64,000 nucleotides of DNA from Undibacterium sp. YM2. Its GTDB lineage: Bacteria > Pseudomonadota > Gammaproteobacteria > Burkholderiales > Burkholderiaceae_D. The notes below the pieces were generated by a model. The model was given only the letters and a program-made list of their open reading frames with translations. It made no database searches and had not been told where the DNA came from. Positions 33,742 to 43,136 of the stretch are shown here, piece by piece. Both the position numbers and the translations under genes were made by a program. The stretch is taken from NCBI RefSeq assembly GCF_009937975.1, contig NZ_AP018441.1, positions 3,162,001 through 3,226,000 of the forward strand, in the 5' to 3' direction. How positions within the stretch are numbered: position 1 is the stretch's first letter; the number at the start of each line of letters is the position of its first letter.

Positions 33742-34638
33742 CTAGCGTCTTGATGACAGGACAATGCCGCCAACGATACACATGAAAGCCATCGCATGAA
33801 ACAGGTGCGGCAATTCCCCCAGGAATGCGGATGACATCAAAGCAGCAAACAAGGGTGTCAGATTGCTGAAAAAAGCAGCAATACTCGGCCCCACTCTTTG
33901 CACACCCAGCCCCCAGCAACGGAAGGCGATCACCGCCGGACCAACCGCAACAAAGGCCAGGGCGGCACACAATGCAGGGCTCCAGTGTATCGTCGGTGTG
34001 GTGATGGCCCATTCAGCCGCAGAAAACAAGCCCGACCACAATACACCGAAGCTGACTTGCGCCAGCAGAAAATCAGCCCAGTGATTGCGCAACTCACCAT
34101 CATTCCCTCTTGTCAGCAGCCAGCTATAAATAGACCAGGTTATGGTGGCAATAATCATGAAGACATCCCCTGGGACCAGTCGCAAAGCCAGTAGTTGTGC
34201 AAATTCGCCACGACTCAGGACTATCAGCACGCCGGCAATAGACAGTAGTGCACCTGCCAGCTGCCAAGGCGTAACTTTGGCTTGAAAAAACAAGCGCCCC
34301 ACGATGAGCATCCACACCGGCATGCTGGCTGCAACCAGGGTGACATTAATAGGAGTAGAACTTTGCAAGGCCAGGTATTGCAAAGCATTGTATAAGCCCA
34401 CGCCCAGCAAACCCAATAAAGCAAAGCGCCGCCAGTTGCGCCATAACATACTGTCGCTGCGATAAATGTGGGCAGCCATGGGCAAGAGTATTAAGAAAGC
34501 CAGCACCCAGCGTATGAAGTTCAGAGTAATCGGTGGCACCAGCTCATGTATCATGCGCCCCACGACAGCATTGCCAGCCCATAGCAAAGGCGGGATAACA
34601 AGCAAAAATATGGTTGCAGGGTTCAGTTTGTGATTCAT
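33742..34638 (-). CDS. EamA/DMT-family transporter
   Basis: The 298-residue membrane protein has ten predicted helices in two EamA repeats (about 6-138 and 150-290). Signs include 'PPLLWAGNAVVGRMI' in helix 1, 'LQYLALQSSTPINVTLVAASMPVWMLIVG' in helices 3-4 in parts, and 'VAVGPAVIAFRCWGLGVQRVGPSIAAFFSNLTPLFAALMS' in repeat two. Such proteins export amino acids or other metabolites; no substrate can be assigned. The ATG at 34638 has no strong ribosome site. Confidence 0.9.
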   Translation of the reverse strand: MNHKLNPATIFLLVIPPLLWAGNAVVGRMIHELVPPITLNFIRWVLAFLILLPMAAHIYRSDSMLWRNWRRFALLGLLGVGLYNALQYLALQSSTPINVTLVAASMPVWMLIVGRLFFQAKVTPWQLAGALLSIAGVLIVLSRGEFAQLLALRLVPGDVFMIIATITWSIYSWLLTRGNDGELRNHWADFLLAQVSFGVLWSGLFSAAEWAITTPTIHWSPALCAALAFVAVGPAVIAFRCWGLGVQRVGPSIAAFFSNLTPLFAALMSSAFLGELPHLFHAMAFMCIVGGIVLSSRR

Positions 34639-34656
34639 GGATTTCTGGCTGTCGAT

Positions 34657-34692
34657 AAAAAACAGGCTTCAGCTTGATTAGCCTGAAGCCTG
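34657..34692 (-). terminator. Terminator between the fold-back element and the EamA gene
   Basis: CAGGCTTCAG and CTGAAGCCTG (34663-34672 with 34683-34692) form a 10-bp stem with a loop of 10. The minus-strand transcript then reads six T residues. It probably ends the hrpA transcript. Confidence 0.82.
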
Positions 34693-34758
34693 CCCTCAGC
34701 ATACAACAAGCAAACAAGCTTTGCCTGCGGTCACGCTAATACATCCCCGATAACATCC

Positions 34759-34931
34759 AGTGAACTGTAACAGTGAAAATCGGAGTGCCTGCCACGTGCG
34801 CGACGATCATGGCTGCGTTGCAAATACTCGCGATAGCCCCGCTATCGCTGTGCTCATTTGTTCCCCCCTTGTCTTGCCCTGATGCGCCGGGCACATGTCC
34901 TTCACTCTCGATTTCACTGTTACAGTCCACT
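34759..34931. repeat. 173-bp fold-back (inverted-repeat) element at the 3' end of hrpA
   Basis: The two ends are inverted copies of about 29 bases (34759-34787 and 34903-34931), identical over ACTGTAACAGTGAAA. Similarity continues inward (CACGTGCGCGACGATCATGG against CATGTGCCCGGCGCATCAGG) and a perfect GCGATAGC/GCTATCGC hairpin (34830-34848) sits at the centre, so the whole segment can fold into one long hairpin. The right end includes two bases of the hrpA TAG stop. It has no transposase and no protein-coding sense that I trust. It looks like a MITE-like or REP-like intergenic repeat; no second copy was seen in this window. Confidence 0.78.
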
Positions 34932-37900
34932 AGCGCTGCAAACTCTCCCACACTTTTTGCAGGCGCTTGACGGACACAGGCATGGGTGTACGCAATTCCT
35001 GGGCAAACAAGGACACTCTGAGTTCTTCCAGCAACCAGCGGAACTCCTGTAATTTTGGATCAGCGTCCGACCCTGTCTTGCGTGGATGACGCTGCCAGGC
35101 CTGAGCCACGCTATTCCACTCTGCCAGCAACTTCTGGTCACGTGCAGGATCAGCACGCAGCTTGTCCATGCGCACCGTGATCGCTTTCAGGTAACGCGGG
35201 AAATGCGACAACTGGGTGAAATCATTTTCCGAAATAAAGTGCCTGGTCACCAGCATCTGCAATTGCGTCTGCATATCGGCAGCAGCCTGTGCATGCGCCT
35301 TGATGCCTTGCAGCTTCTTGGGCAAGCCATGGTATTCAGCTAATATTTGCGCGGCTGTGCGGGCAATTTCATTCGCCAGTAAATTCAATCTGGCTTTGCC
35401 TTCATCTCGTCGCTTATTGAATTCACCTGAATTGGCAGGCAAGGGATTTTGCAGGAAAGCACTCTCTATCGCGACCTGGATAATCTGATCCCGCAATTCT
35501 TCCTGCGAACCCAGGGCCATGAACTGCATGCCCATTTGCTGCAAGCCTGGGATATTTTTTTCCAGGAACTTGATCTGCTCTTTTAATTGCAAGGCAAACA
35601 GACGGCGCAAGCCTATGCGATGTACGCGCGCGGCCTCATCCGGATCATCAAACACTTCGATATGGCAATGCGTGAGTTTATCGACCAGTGCTGGATAGCC
35701 AATCAGAGTTTGCTTGCCTTGCTGGACTTCCAGCAATTCCGGCAGGCTGTCAAAAGTCCAGGCAGTCAGGTTTTCCTGTTTGAATGCGGGTACCGGAGCA
35801 CTGGTCTGGACACTCACAGTTGCTGGTTTTCCAGCACTACGGACTGACTTGTCTTCTGCAGCAGTCTGTTTGGGAGCAACTGAATTTGTATCCAGCAAGG
35901 CCAGTTTCTCGGCACTGGCAATACGCTGAAAACTCTCGCGTGCCTGTCCACCAAACTCAGCGCGCAAGCTGGCCAGGTTACGTCCCATTTCCAGTTGACG
36001 GCCATGTTCATCAACGACTTTGAAATTCATCGTCAAATGCACGGGCACGGTCTCGAATTTGAAATCCGTGGTCTTGCACAGCAAGCCTTTTTGTTCGCGT
36101 ATATCAGCAATCACGGCATCAAGGAAATTGCCCTTACCGAAATCATTGCGCTCGCAAAAGCCTGCTGCATATTCCGGGATAGGCACACAATGACGGCGTA
36201 TCTTTTGCGGCAAGGACTTGATCAGCAAATGCACTTTTTCTTTGAGCATACCGGGCACCAGCCATTCGCAGCGGTCTGCAGACACCTGGTTCAGAGAAAA
36301 TAAAGGCACGGTCAGGGTCACACCGTCGCGTGGGCTGCCCGGCTCAAAGTGATAACTGAGCTGCAAAGCCACGCCCGAGACCTGCATGGTCTTGGGGAAC
36401 AAATCCGTGGTCACGCCTGCCGCTTCATGGCGCATCAGCTCATCTTTGTTCAGGTACAAGAGTTTGGGATTGGCCTTGGTCGCTTCTTTATGCCATTGCT
36501 CAAACAGCACGGCATTCCAGACATCGGCTGGCAAGTGTTGATCATAAAAAGCTACGATCAGCTCTTCATCGACCAGCACATCCAGGCGGCGTGATTTATG
36601 TTCAAGGTTTTCTATCTCGCGTACCAGTTTCTGGTTATAGGCGAAGAAAGGTGCGCGGGTATCAAACTCGCCTTCGACCAGGGCATCACGGATGAACATC
36701 TCGCGCGCCTCAACAGGGTGCGTCAAACCATACTGTGTACGACGCTGGCTATACACCACCAGACCATACAGGGTAGCGCGTTCAAAGGCAGATACCTGTC
36801 CGGCGCGTTTTTCCCAGCGCGGCTCGCCATAGGATTTTTTAAGCAGATGTTCGCCTATCTTCTCCAGCCATTCCGGATTGATCTGTGCAATGCAACGACC
36901 ATACAGGCGCGTGGTATCGACCAGCTCAGCCGCCATGATCCAGCGCCCGGCTTTTTTAGCGAGAGTGGAACCCGGCCAGATATAAAATTTGATACCACGC
37001 GCACCCAGGTAATGTGCTTCTTCATCTGACTTGTAGCCTATATTACCCAGCAAACCCGTCAGCAGGGAGAGATGTAATTGCTCATAGGTGGCAGGTGCCT
37101 CATTCAAGCGCCAGCCCTGCTCTTTTACTATCGTCAGCAATTGCGAATGCACTTCACGCCATTCGCGCAAGCGCATCTGGCTCAGGAAATTGGAGCGGCA
37201 ATTATCTTGCAACTGTCGATTGGTTTTTTTATGTTCGATGGCATCTTCAAACCAGTTCCAAATTTTCAGGTAAGACTGGAATTCAGATTTTTCATCGGCA
37301 AATTTCTTGTGCGCCATGTCGGCAGCGGCCTGCGCATCCATGGGGCGATCACGCGGATCTTGCACCGACAAAGCCGCCGCAATGATCAACACTTCCTGCA
37401 AGGCCTGGTTGTCACGCGCAGCCAGAATCATGCGGCCCACACGCGGGTCCAGCGGTAGTTTGGCGAGCTGTCGGCCTACTGGTGTCAATTGATTGACTTC
37501 GTCCATGGCTCCCAGTTCCTGCAGGAGCTGATAACCGTCAGCAATCGCCCTGCCAGGCGGCGGCTCTATGAATGGGAAAGTTTCTACATCGGTCAGGCGC
37601 AGAGATTTCATACGCAAGATGACAGCAGCCAGTGACGAGCGCAAAATCTCAGGCTCGGTAAATTTTGGCCTTTGCAGGTAATCCTGCTCATCGTACAAAC
37701 GTATGCAAACACCAGCCGCAACACGCCCGCAACGACCGGCACGCTGATTGGCAGCCGACTGGGCAACCGCCTCTATCTGCAATTGCTCGACTTTATTCCG
37801 GTAGCTGTAACGCTTGACACGCGCCAGGCCAGCATCGACGACATAACGTATGCCAGGTACGGTCAGCGAAGTTTCTGCCACGTTCGTGGCCAGCACGATG

Positions 37901-39105
37901 CGACGCGCATTTGAAGTCTTGAATACCCGCTCCTGTTCTTGTGCTGACAGGCGGGCAAACAGCGGCAAAATCTCTACATGCGGCGGATGATGCTTGCGCA
38001 GGGCTTCAGCAGCATCACGAATTTCACGCTCGCCTGGCAAGAATACGAGTACATCGCCAGAACCTACGCGGCATAATTCATCAACAGCGTCGGTAATCGC
38101 CGTCATCAGATCACGTTCTTTATCTTTTTCTGTATCTTGTATAGGGCGATACCGCACTTCTACAGGGTACAAGCGGCCTGACACTTCTATCACAGGAGCA
38201 GGTTTGGGTTCTCCCCCACGAGCATCAGCAAAATGATTGGCAAAGCGCTGCGCATCTATCGTGGCTGAAGTAATGATGATCTTCAGGTCACGGCGCTTGG
38301 GCAGCAATTGTTTCAGGTAACCGAGCAGGAAGTCAATATTGAGGCTGCGCTCATGCGCCTCATCGATGATGATGGTGTCATATTGTTTGAGCAGTGGGTC
38401 AGTCTGGGTTTCTGCCAGCAAGATGCCATCGGTCATCAGCTTGACCGATGCGCCCTTGCTCAAAGTATCAGTGAAACGGACTTTAAAGCCGACATGCTCA
38501 CCTAAAGGTGAATTCAATTCCTGTGCAATACGCTTGGCCGTTGATGACGCAGCAATACGGCGTGGCTGGGTATGGCCTATCAATCCCTTTTGCCCACGTC
38601 CCAGTTCCAGGCAAATCTTTGGTAATTGCGTGGTCTTGCCTGAGCCGGTTTCACCACAGACAATAATAACCTGATGTTTTTGCAAAGCCTCGGCAATTTC
38701 TGCCCGCTTGCCGGACACCGGTAATTCTTCGGGGAAGCTAATGGGTGGCAAGACATTGCGAAAAGGCAGAGCTGGCTCTTCCCTTACTGGCACTGCCGTC
38801 TTTTGTTTGTTATTGTTTTTGCCGTTTTCCCGGCCAGCTTCTGTGCCAGTCACACGCCCTGGCTGAGGTCTTGACTGCTGACGAGATCCTGGTGCCCTTG
38901 CTTGCTGCGTTCTTGCAGGGCGCACTTGTTCTACGCCACCTTCATTGAGATTGCGTGGTTTGTTTTCAGGCACTTCAGACTTCGCGGTGGTCTCACGCAA
39001 TTGTTGTCGAAGCTCTCGCAATCCCGATAAACCATCTATCGCACCGGGCGTTGCTTTCTTGGGGGAGTTTTTAGGTGTTTGATTTGAAGACATAGCGCTG
39101 CGCAT
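34930..39105 (-). CDS. hrpA: ATP-dependent RNA helicase HrpA
   Basis: The 1,391-residue DExH helicase has Walker A GETGSGKTT at 151-159 and DEAH at 248-251. 'SATIDAQRF' (motif III), 'TNVAETSLTVPGIRYVVDAG' and 'QRAGRCGR' (motif VI) are intact. Winged-helix, ratchet, OB-fold and the large HrpA C-terminal domain (DUF3418) follow. HrpA resolves collided ribosomes in E. coli. The first 100 residues are a basic, Gln/Pro/Arg-rich, low-complexity extension, so the protein is somewhat longer than the E. coli one (about 1,300). Start ATG at 39105 or 39093 cannot be settled. The stop codon overlaps the fold-back element. Confidence 0.96.
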   Translation of the reverse strand: MRSAMSSNQTPKNSPKKATPGAIDGLSGLRELRQQLRETTAKSEVPENKPRNLNEGGVEQVRPARTQQARAPGSRQQSRPQPGRVTGTEAGRENGKNNNKQKTAVPVREEPALPFRNVLPPISFPEELPVSGKRAEIAEALQKHQVIIVCGETGSGKTTQLPKICLELGRGQKGLIGHTQPRRIAASSTAKRIAQELNSPLGEHVGFKVRFTDTLSKGASVKLMTDGILLAETQTDPLLKQYDTIIIDEAHERSLNIDFLLGYLKQLLPKRRDLKIIITSATIDAQRFANHFADARGGEPKPAPVIEVSGRLYPVEVRYRPIQDTEKDKERDLMTAITDAVDELCRVGSGDVLVFLPGEREIRDAAEALRKHHPPHVEILPLFARLSAQEQERVFKTSNARRIVLATNVAETSLTVPGIRYVVDAGLARVKRYSYRNKVEQLQIEAVAQSAANQRAGRCGRVAAGVCIRLYDEQDYLQRPKFTEPEILRSSLAAVILRMKSLRLTDVETFPFIEPPPGRAIADGYQLLQELGAMDEVNQLTPVGRQLAKLPLDPRVGRMILAARDNQALQEVLIIAAALSVQDPRDRPMDAQAAADMAHKKFADEKSEFQSYLKIWNWFEDAIEHKKTNRQLQDNCRSNFLSQMRLREWREVHSQLLTIVKEQGWRLNEAPATYEQLHLSLLTGLLGNIGYKSDEEAHYLGARGIKFYIWPGSTLAKKAGRWIMAAELVDTTRLYGRCIAQINPEWLEKIGEHLLKKSYGEPRWEKRAGQVSAFERATLYGLVVYSQRRTQYGLTHPVEAREMFIRDALVEGEFDTRAPFFAYNQKLVREIENLEHKSRRLDVLVDEELIVAFYDQHLPADVWNAVLFEQWHKEATKANPKLLYLNKDELMRHEAAGVTTDLFPKTMQVSGVALQLSYHFEPGSPRDGVTLTVPLFSLNQVSADRCEWLVPGMLKEKVHLLIKSLPQKIRRHCVPIPEYAAGFCERNDFGKGNFLDAVIADIREQKGLLCKTTDFKFETVPVHLTMNFKVVDEHGRQLEMGRNLASLRAEFGGQARESFQRIASAEKLALLDTNSVAPKQTAAEDKSVRSAGKPATVSVQTSAPVPAFKQENLTAWTFDSLPELLEVQQGKQTLIGYPALVDKLTHCHIEVFDDPDEAARVHRIGLRRLFALQLKEQIKFLEKNIPGLQQMGMQFMALGSQEELRDQIIQVAIESAFLQNPLPANSGEFNKRRDEGKARLNLLANEIARTAAQILAEYHGLPKKLQGIKAHAQAAADMQTQLQMLVTRHFISENDFTQLSHFPRYLKAITVRMDKLRADPARDQKLLAEWNSVAQAWQRHPRKTGSDADPKLQEFRWLLEELRVSLFAQELRTPMPVSVKRLQKVWESLQR

Positions 39106-39295
39106 TATCCCAGATTTTCGTGCAGAGCAGGAAATGTTGCATTGCTTACCATGGCATACCTGCCAGACAACAGGCGAAATTCATATAAATCAAACCCATC
39201 TTTATTTATCCTATAATGAACCAGAGACCTGGCAAGCAGTCTAACGACAATGAAGCATGCGAGGTTCAAAACCTGGTTACACGGGGAGACAAAAA

Positions 39296-40450
39296 ATGAA
39301 AACCTGGATCACATTGCTGTTCAGTATTTTGCTCACGGCCTGCGCCACCCAACCGAGCCAAAAAATCAGCCATCTGCAATTTCATGATGCAGGTTTTACG
39401 CCTCCTGCCAAAATCATCAGCGCTGAAGATGTCGTGGCGCTCAGCGATGAAATGCGTTCTTACATCAAGAATGATATCAACTCACAATTAAGACTCAAAT
39501 CCCCGCAGAAGGCCCTGTTTGATGCACTCTCCAGCAAAGGCCAGATCAGGCTGGAATATGATGCAGAAATTACACGGAATGCAGCACAGGCATTCAAGGC
39601 ACGTTCTGGCAATTGTCTGTCACTGGTCCTGATGACCGCAGCACTGGCAAAAGAACTGGGGATGGATGTGCAATATCAAAATGTCCTCGTCGATGAATCA
39701 TGGAGCCGCAATAACGACATCTATTTTGCTGCCGGACATGTCAATATCGTATTGGGCCACAAATCTGCATTCAAGGGCTTTACCCAGGAGTATTCGCAAT
39801 CCATGGTGATAGATTTCCTGCCTCCAAAAGATCTTCGTGGTCAACGTACGGAAATGATCAAGGAAGAAACTGTGATCGCCATGTATTTCAATAACCGTGC
39901 TGCCGAATCCCTGGCGCTGCAACAAGTCAATGATGCTTACTGGTTTGCCCGCTCGGCCCTGATGAGTGATCCCGACTTTACTGCGGCTTACAATACACTT
40001 GGCGTGGTTTACAGGCAGCATGGTGACCTGGCGCTGGCTGAAAATGTGTTCAGGCAAATACTGGACAAAGAGGCAGAAAACATCATGGCACTCAGCAACC
40101 TGGTGGAAGTCTTGCGCAAGAGCGAGCGCCGGGCCGAAGCGCAAATTTACATGAGCCGTCTGGAAAACTTGCAACCTTACCCACCTTTCCATTTCTTTAA
40201 CCGCGGACTGGCTGCCATGGAACGTGGCGACTATGCCGAAGCAAAAAACCTGTTCAAACGCGAACTCAGGCGCGATCCAAATTATGATGAATTCCATTTG
40301 TGGCTGGCACTGGCACATTTAAAACTGGGCGAAACCCGGGATGCAGTCGATGAACTGACGCTGGCCAAGGCCAATAGCACAACGCGCAAGGCGCAAAACC
40401 TCTACGCCAGCAAACTGGAGAAAATCAAGGCAACTTACTCGCATAATTAA
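39296..40450 (+). CDS. Lipoprotein with transglutaminase-like domain and TPR repeats
   Basis: The 384-residue protein has a lipoprotein signal peptide ending in LLTAC. The next 180 residues contain 'ARSGNCLSLVLMTAALAKELG', 'GHVNIVLG' and 'MVIDFLPP', the Cys, His and Asp order of transglutaminase-like cysteine-protease folds. The C-terminal half has several TPR repeats (about 225-365; 'AAYNTLGVVYRQHGDLALAENVFRQIL'). Substrate is unknown; a protein or peptide in the periplasm or outer membrane is likely. ATG at 39296 follows GGGGAGAC and gives the signal peptide, while the frame's first ATG at 39257 does not. Confidence 0.82.
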   Translation: MKTWITLLFSILLTACATQPSQKISHLQFHDAGFTPPAKIISAEDVVALSDEMRSYIKNDINSQLRLKSPQKALFDALSSKGQIRLEYDAEITRNAAQAFKARSGNCLSLVLMTAALAKELGMDVQYQNVLVDESWSRNNDIYFAAGHVNIVLGHKSAFKGFTQEYSQSMVIDFLPPKDLRGQRTEMIKEETVIAMYFNNRAAESLALQQVNDAYWFARSALMSDPDFTAAYNTLGVVYRQHGDLALAENVFRQILDKEAENIMALSNLVEVLRKSERRAEAQIYMSRLENLQPYPPFHFFNRGLAAMERGDYAEAKNLFKRELRRDPNYDEFHLWLALAHLKLGETRDAVDELTLAKANSTTRKAQNLYASKLEKIKATYSHN

Positions 40451-40611
40451 GCTGTCGCACATTATTTGAGATCACTTGAGGCGATTTGAGGTGATTCAGG
40501 ATATGTGACCAGAGCTAATCGCCCCTGTCTCCTGAGTGGAATGACAGTAATGTGGAAATTCGACCACGTTGTTGCTCCATGCATTTTTGCGTCTCAGATT
40601 ATAATTGGCGA

Positions 40612-41922
40612 ATGGAAAATCCCTTTCAATTCGTTCAATGGCTGCGCTCAGTCGCACCCTATATTCATGCCTTCCGTGGAAAGACCTTCGTGGTCGCCTT
40701 TCCCGGTGAACTGGTCATGGCAGGTGCCCTGCCAGTTCTGGCGCAAGATTTATCACTTTTGCATGCACTTGGCATTAAAGTTGTCATTGTCCATGGCTCG
40801 CGACCCCAGGTAGCCGAGCAACTGGCCTTGCGTAATGTCGAAGGCAAATTTCATAATGGCATACGCATTACAGATACCGCTGCTCTGGAATGCTCGAAGG
40901 AAGCTGCCGGTGAATTACGCCTCGACATAGAAGCGGCATTCAGCCAGGGCTTGCCGAATACGCCGATGGCACATTCTGCGATACGCATCATCTCCGGCAA
41001 CTTCGTGACGGCCAAACCTATCGGCATAGTCGGCGGGGTAGATTTTCAACTGACTGGCATCGCCCGCAAAGTCGCTTATGACACCATCCACCGCATCCTT
41101 GATGCTGGTAACCTGGTTTTGCTGGGCCCGCTGGGTTTCTCCCCTACTGGCGAAGCATTCAACCTGACTATGGAAGATGTGGCTGTCTCTGCCGCCACGG
41201 CCTTGCGTGCTGACAAACTGATTTTTATCTCTGAGACACCGATGATGGTGGATCAGGACAATGATGAAATACGTGAATTATCTTTCATGCAGGCGGAACA
41301 GGAATTAAAGGCCGCTTATCTGCCACCAGATTCTGCGTTTTACCTGGAGCACGCTGTCAAGGCTTCACGTGGAGGTGTGCCACGTATCCATATAGTCCCT
41401 TACAAGATGGATGGTTCTGCCTTGCTGGAATTGTTCACCCATGATGGTGTGGGTACCATGGTGTCTTCAGAAAACCTGGAAAGCCTGCGTGAAGCCACGA
41501 TTGAAGACGTAGGCGGCATCATCAAGCTGATAGAACCACTGGAAGCTGATGGCACCCTGGTCAAGCGTGGTCGCGAGCTGATAGAAAGGGAAATCAATTA
41601 CTTCTCAGTCATTGAACATGATGGTGTCATCTTCGGTTGCGCGGCCCTGTACCCCTTCCCGTTCGAAAAAATGGCCGAGATGGCTTGCCTGACAGTCAAC
41701 CCGGATGTACAAAGCCAGGGTGATGGCGAACGCATACTCAAGCATATGGAAAAACGTGCGCGCCGAGCTGGTTTCCACAGCCTGTTTGTATTAACGACAC
41801 GCACGGCACACTGGTTCCTGAAGCGTGGTTTTGTCAGTGCATCAGTCGATGATTTACCAAAAGACAGGCAAAAAATGTATAACTGGCAACGCAAGTCTCT
41901 GGTTTTGATCAAGCAGCTCTAG
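40612..41922 (+). CDS. argA: N-acetylglutamate synthase
   Basis: ArgA acetylates glutamate with acetyl-CoA, the first step of arginine synthesis. The N-terminal amino-acid-kinase-like domain (about 1-275; 'VVIVHGSRPQVAEQL', 'GVDFQLTGIARKV', 'LVLLGPLGFSPTGEAFNL') carries the arginine feedback site, and the C-terminal GNAT domain ('FGCAALYPF', 'MACLTVNPDVQSQGDGERILKHM', 'LTTRTAHWFLKRGF') carries catalysis. Length is 436, matching the bacterial family. The frame begins at ATG 40552, but ATG 40612 starts the conserved 'MENPFQFVQWLRSVAPYI'. The ribosome site is weak. Confidence 0.95.
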   Translation: MENPFQFVQWLRSVAPYIHAFRGKTFVVAFPGELVMAGALPVLAQDLSLLHALGIKVVIVHGSRPQVAEQLALRNVEGKFHNGIRITDTAALECSKEAAGELRLDIEAAFSQGLPNTPMAHSAIRIISGNFVTAKPIGIVGGVDFQLTGIARKVAYDTIHRILDAGNLVLLGPLGFSPTGEAFNLTMEDVAVSAATALRADKLIFISETPMMVDQDNDEIRELSFMQAEQELKAAYLPPDSAFYLEHAVKASRGGVPRIHIVPYKMDGSALLELFTHDGVGTMVSSENLESLREATIEDVGGIIKLIEPLEADGTLVKRGRELIEREINYFSVIEHDGVIFGCAALYPFPFEKMAEMACLTVNPDVQSQGDGERILKHMEKRARRAGFHSLFVLTTRTAHWFLKRGFVSASVDDLPKDRQKMYNWQRKSLVLIKQL

Positions 41923-41933
41923 CGCATTGACCG

Positions 41934-41939
41934 TATAAT
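41934..41939 (+). promoter_or_regulatory. Candidate -10 box before yggX
   Basis: A perfect TATAAT lies 12 bases after the argA stop and about 49 bases before the yggX ATG. No matching -35 is seen at 16-18 bases. Confidence 0.45.
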
Positions 41940-41987
41940 TCACGCTGTTTTCAAGATTGACCAAGATTCATATTAAGGAGCACCAAC

Positions 41988-42260
41988 ATGGCCCGTACGG
42001 TCCACTGCATTAAACTAGACAAAGAAGCCGAAGGCCTGGACTTCCCACCTTATCCAGGTGAATTAGGCAAGCGTATTTATGAAAGCGTGTCCAAAGAAGC
42101 CTGGGCCGCCTGGCTCAAGCACCAGACCATGCTGGTCAATGAGAACCGCCTGAACCTGGCCGATACCCGTGCCCGCAAATACCTGGCGACCCAGATGGAA
42201 AAGCATTTCTTTGGTGATGGTGCAGATGCCGCCAGCGGCTACGTCCCGCCGACAGAATAA
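41988..42260 (+). CDS. yggX: Iron-trafficking/oxidative damage protection protein YggX
   Basis: The 90-residue protein has the conserved YggX sequence: '[28 protein letters not shown]' (split here) with the single conserved Cys, and '[20 protein letters not shown]'. YggX protects [Fe-S] clusters from oxidative damage and supplies iron. AAGGAG eight bases before the ATG is a strong ribosome site. A bidirectional terminator follows. Confidence 0.97.
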   Translation: MARTVHCIKLDKEAEGLDFPPYPGELGKRIYESVSKEAWAAWLKHQTMLVNENRLNLADTRARKYLATQMEKHFFGDGADAASGYVPPTE

Positions 42261-42300
42261 AGCCTGTTACCGTAGCAAAAAACTGTGGTCGCAAACAAGA

Positions 42301-42327
42301 AAGCCCGCATCAGCGGGCTTTTTTTCG
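42301..42327. terminator. Terminator between yggX and the beta-carbonic anhydrase gene
   Basis: AAGCCCGC and GCGGGCTT form an 8-bp stem with a 4-base loop, followed by seven T. It serves yggX and lies opposite the end of the convergent gene. Confidence 0.9.
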
Positions 42328-42339
42328 ACGTAGACTACC

Positions 42340-43092
42340 TCAATAAAACTCTATCTTGCCAGTTTCCACATCCAGCATGGCACCAATGATCTTGATCTGC
42401 CCCTTGTCAGCCATTTCTTTCAGTACCACACTCTTTTCTGTAACTGCCTTGACCGTCATTTTGACATTCATCTCTGCCACGGCATCAACAAAATGATGAT
42501 TTGCTGAAGTACGGTCGCTACCGTGAGTGTCTGGCGTAGCTTTGACGGCTGGCATGATCTTGGCCACCAGTTGCGTCAGATTCCCCAGATTGGCATTATC
42601 ACAGGCCCCCTTGACTGCACCGCAATGCGAATGGCCAAGAATAACGATGGTTTTGGAACCTGCCACTTTGGCGGCATATTCCAGGCTACCAAGTATGTCT
42701 TCATTGACGACATTTCCAGCCACACGGGCGGTAAACAAGTCACCTATACCTTGATCAAACACCAGCGCTGGCTCAGAGCGTGAATCTATGCAACTGACGA
42801 TACTGGCGAAGGGAAATTGTCCATCCCTGCCACTGGTTTTCACCTGGCCTGGTAAATCGCGTTTAAGCATATTGCCCGACACAAAGCGCTGGTTACCTTC
42901 TTTTAACATTGCGATGGCAGCGTCAGGGCTGATCTTGCTTTGCATGGACTGTGTCATCGCAACGCTGATGGGAGGCTGGCTCGCTGTTGGAGACTGCGAG
43001 GCGCAGGCTGTCACCAGCAAAGCCGTCGTCAACGCAGCGAGAAAGCTCAGGGATGTGGATGCTTTTTTATAGGTATTCATGCTTGTATTCAT
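42340..43092 (-). CDS. Exported beta-carbonic anhydrase (lipoprotein)
   Basis: The 250-residue enzyme interconverts CO2 and bicarbonate. Zinc ligands are Cys101, His154 and Cys157, with Asp103 and Arg105 in 'SCIDSRSEP' and 'LGHSHCGAVKGA'. The first 30 residues form a lipoprotein signal ending in LVTAC (Cys30), so it is probably anchored in the envelope, unlike the usual cytoplasmic beta class. The frame reaches GTG/ATG codons up to 43170; ATG at 43092 has GAGGAG placed nine bases upstream and is preferred over ATG 43101, which abuts that site. The stop is 12 bases beyond the terminator of yggX. Confidence 0.85.
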   Translation of the reverse strand: MNTSMNTYKKASTSLSFLAALTTALLVTACASQSPTASQPPISVAMTQSMQSKISPDAAIAMLKEGNQRFVSGNMLKRDLPGQVKTSGRDGQFPFASIVSCIDSRSEPALVFDQGIGDLFTARVAGNVVNEDILGSLEYAAKVAGSKTIVILGHSHCGAVKGACDNANLGNLTQLVAKIMPAVKATPDTHGSDRTSANHHFVDAVAEMNVKMTVKAVTEKSVVLKEMADKGQIKIIGAMLDVETGKIEFY

Positions 43093-43136
43093 TTGTCTCA
43101 TCTCCTCATAAAATTGAACAACAGATGACTTCTCAT

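Noticed and set aside
34736-34970. Two short frames in the fold-back element
   Set aside because: They arise from the inverted repeat and have no start signals; both strands give similar spurious peptides.
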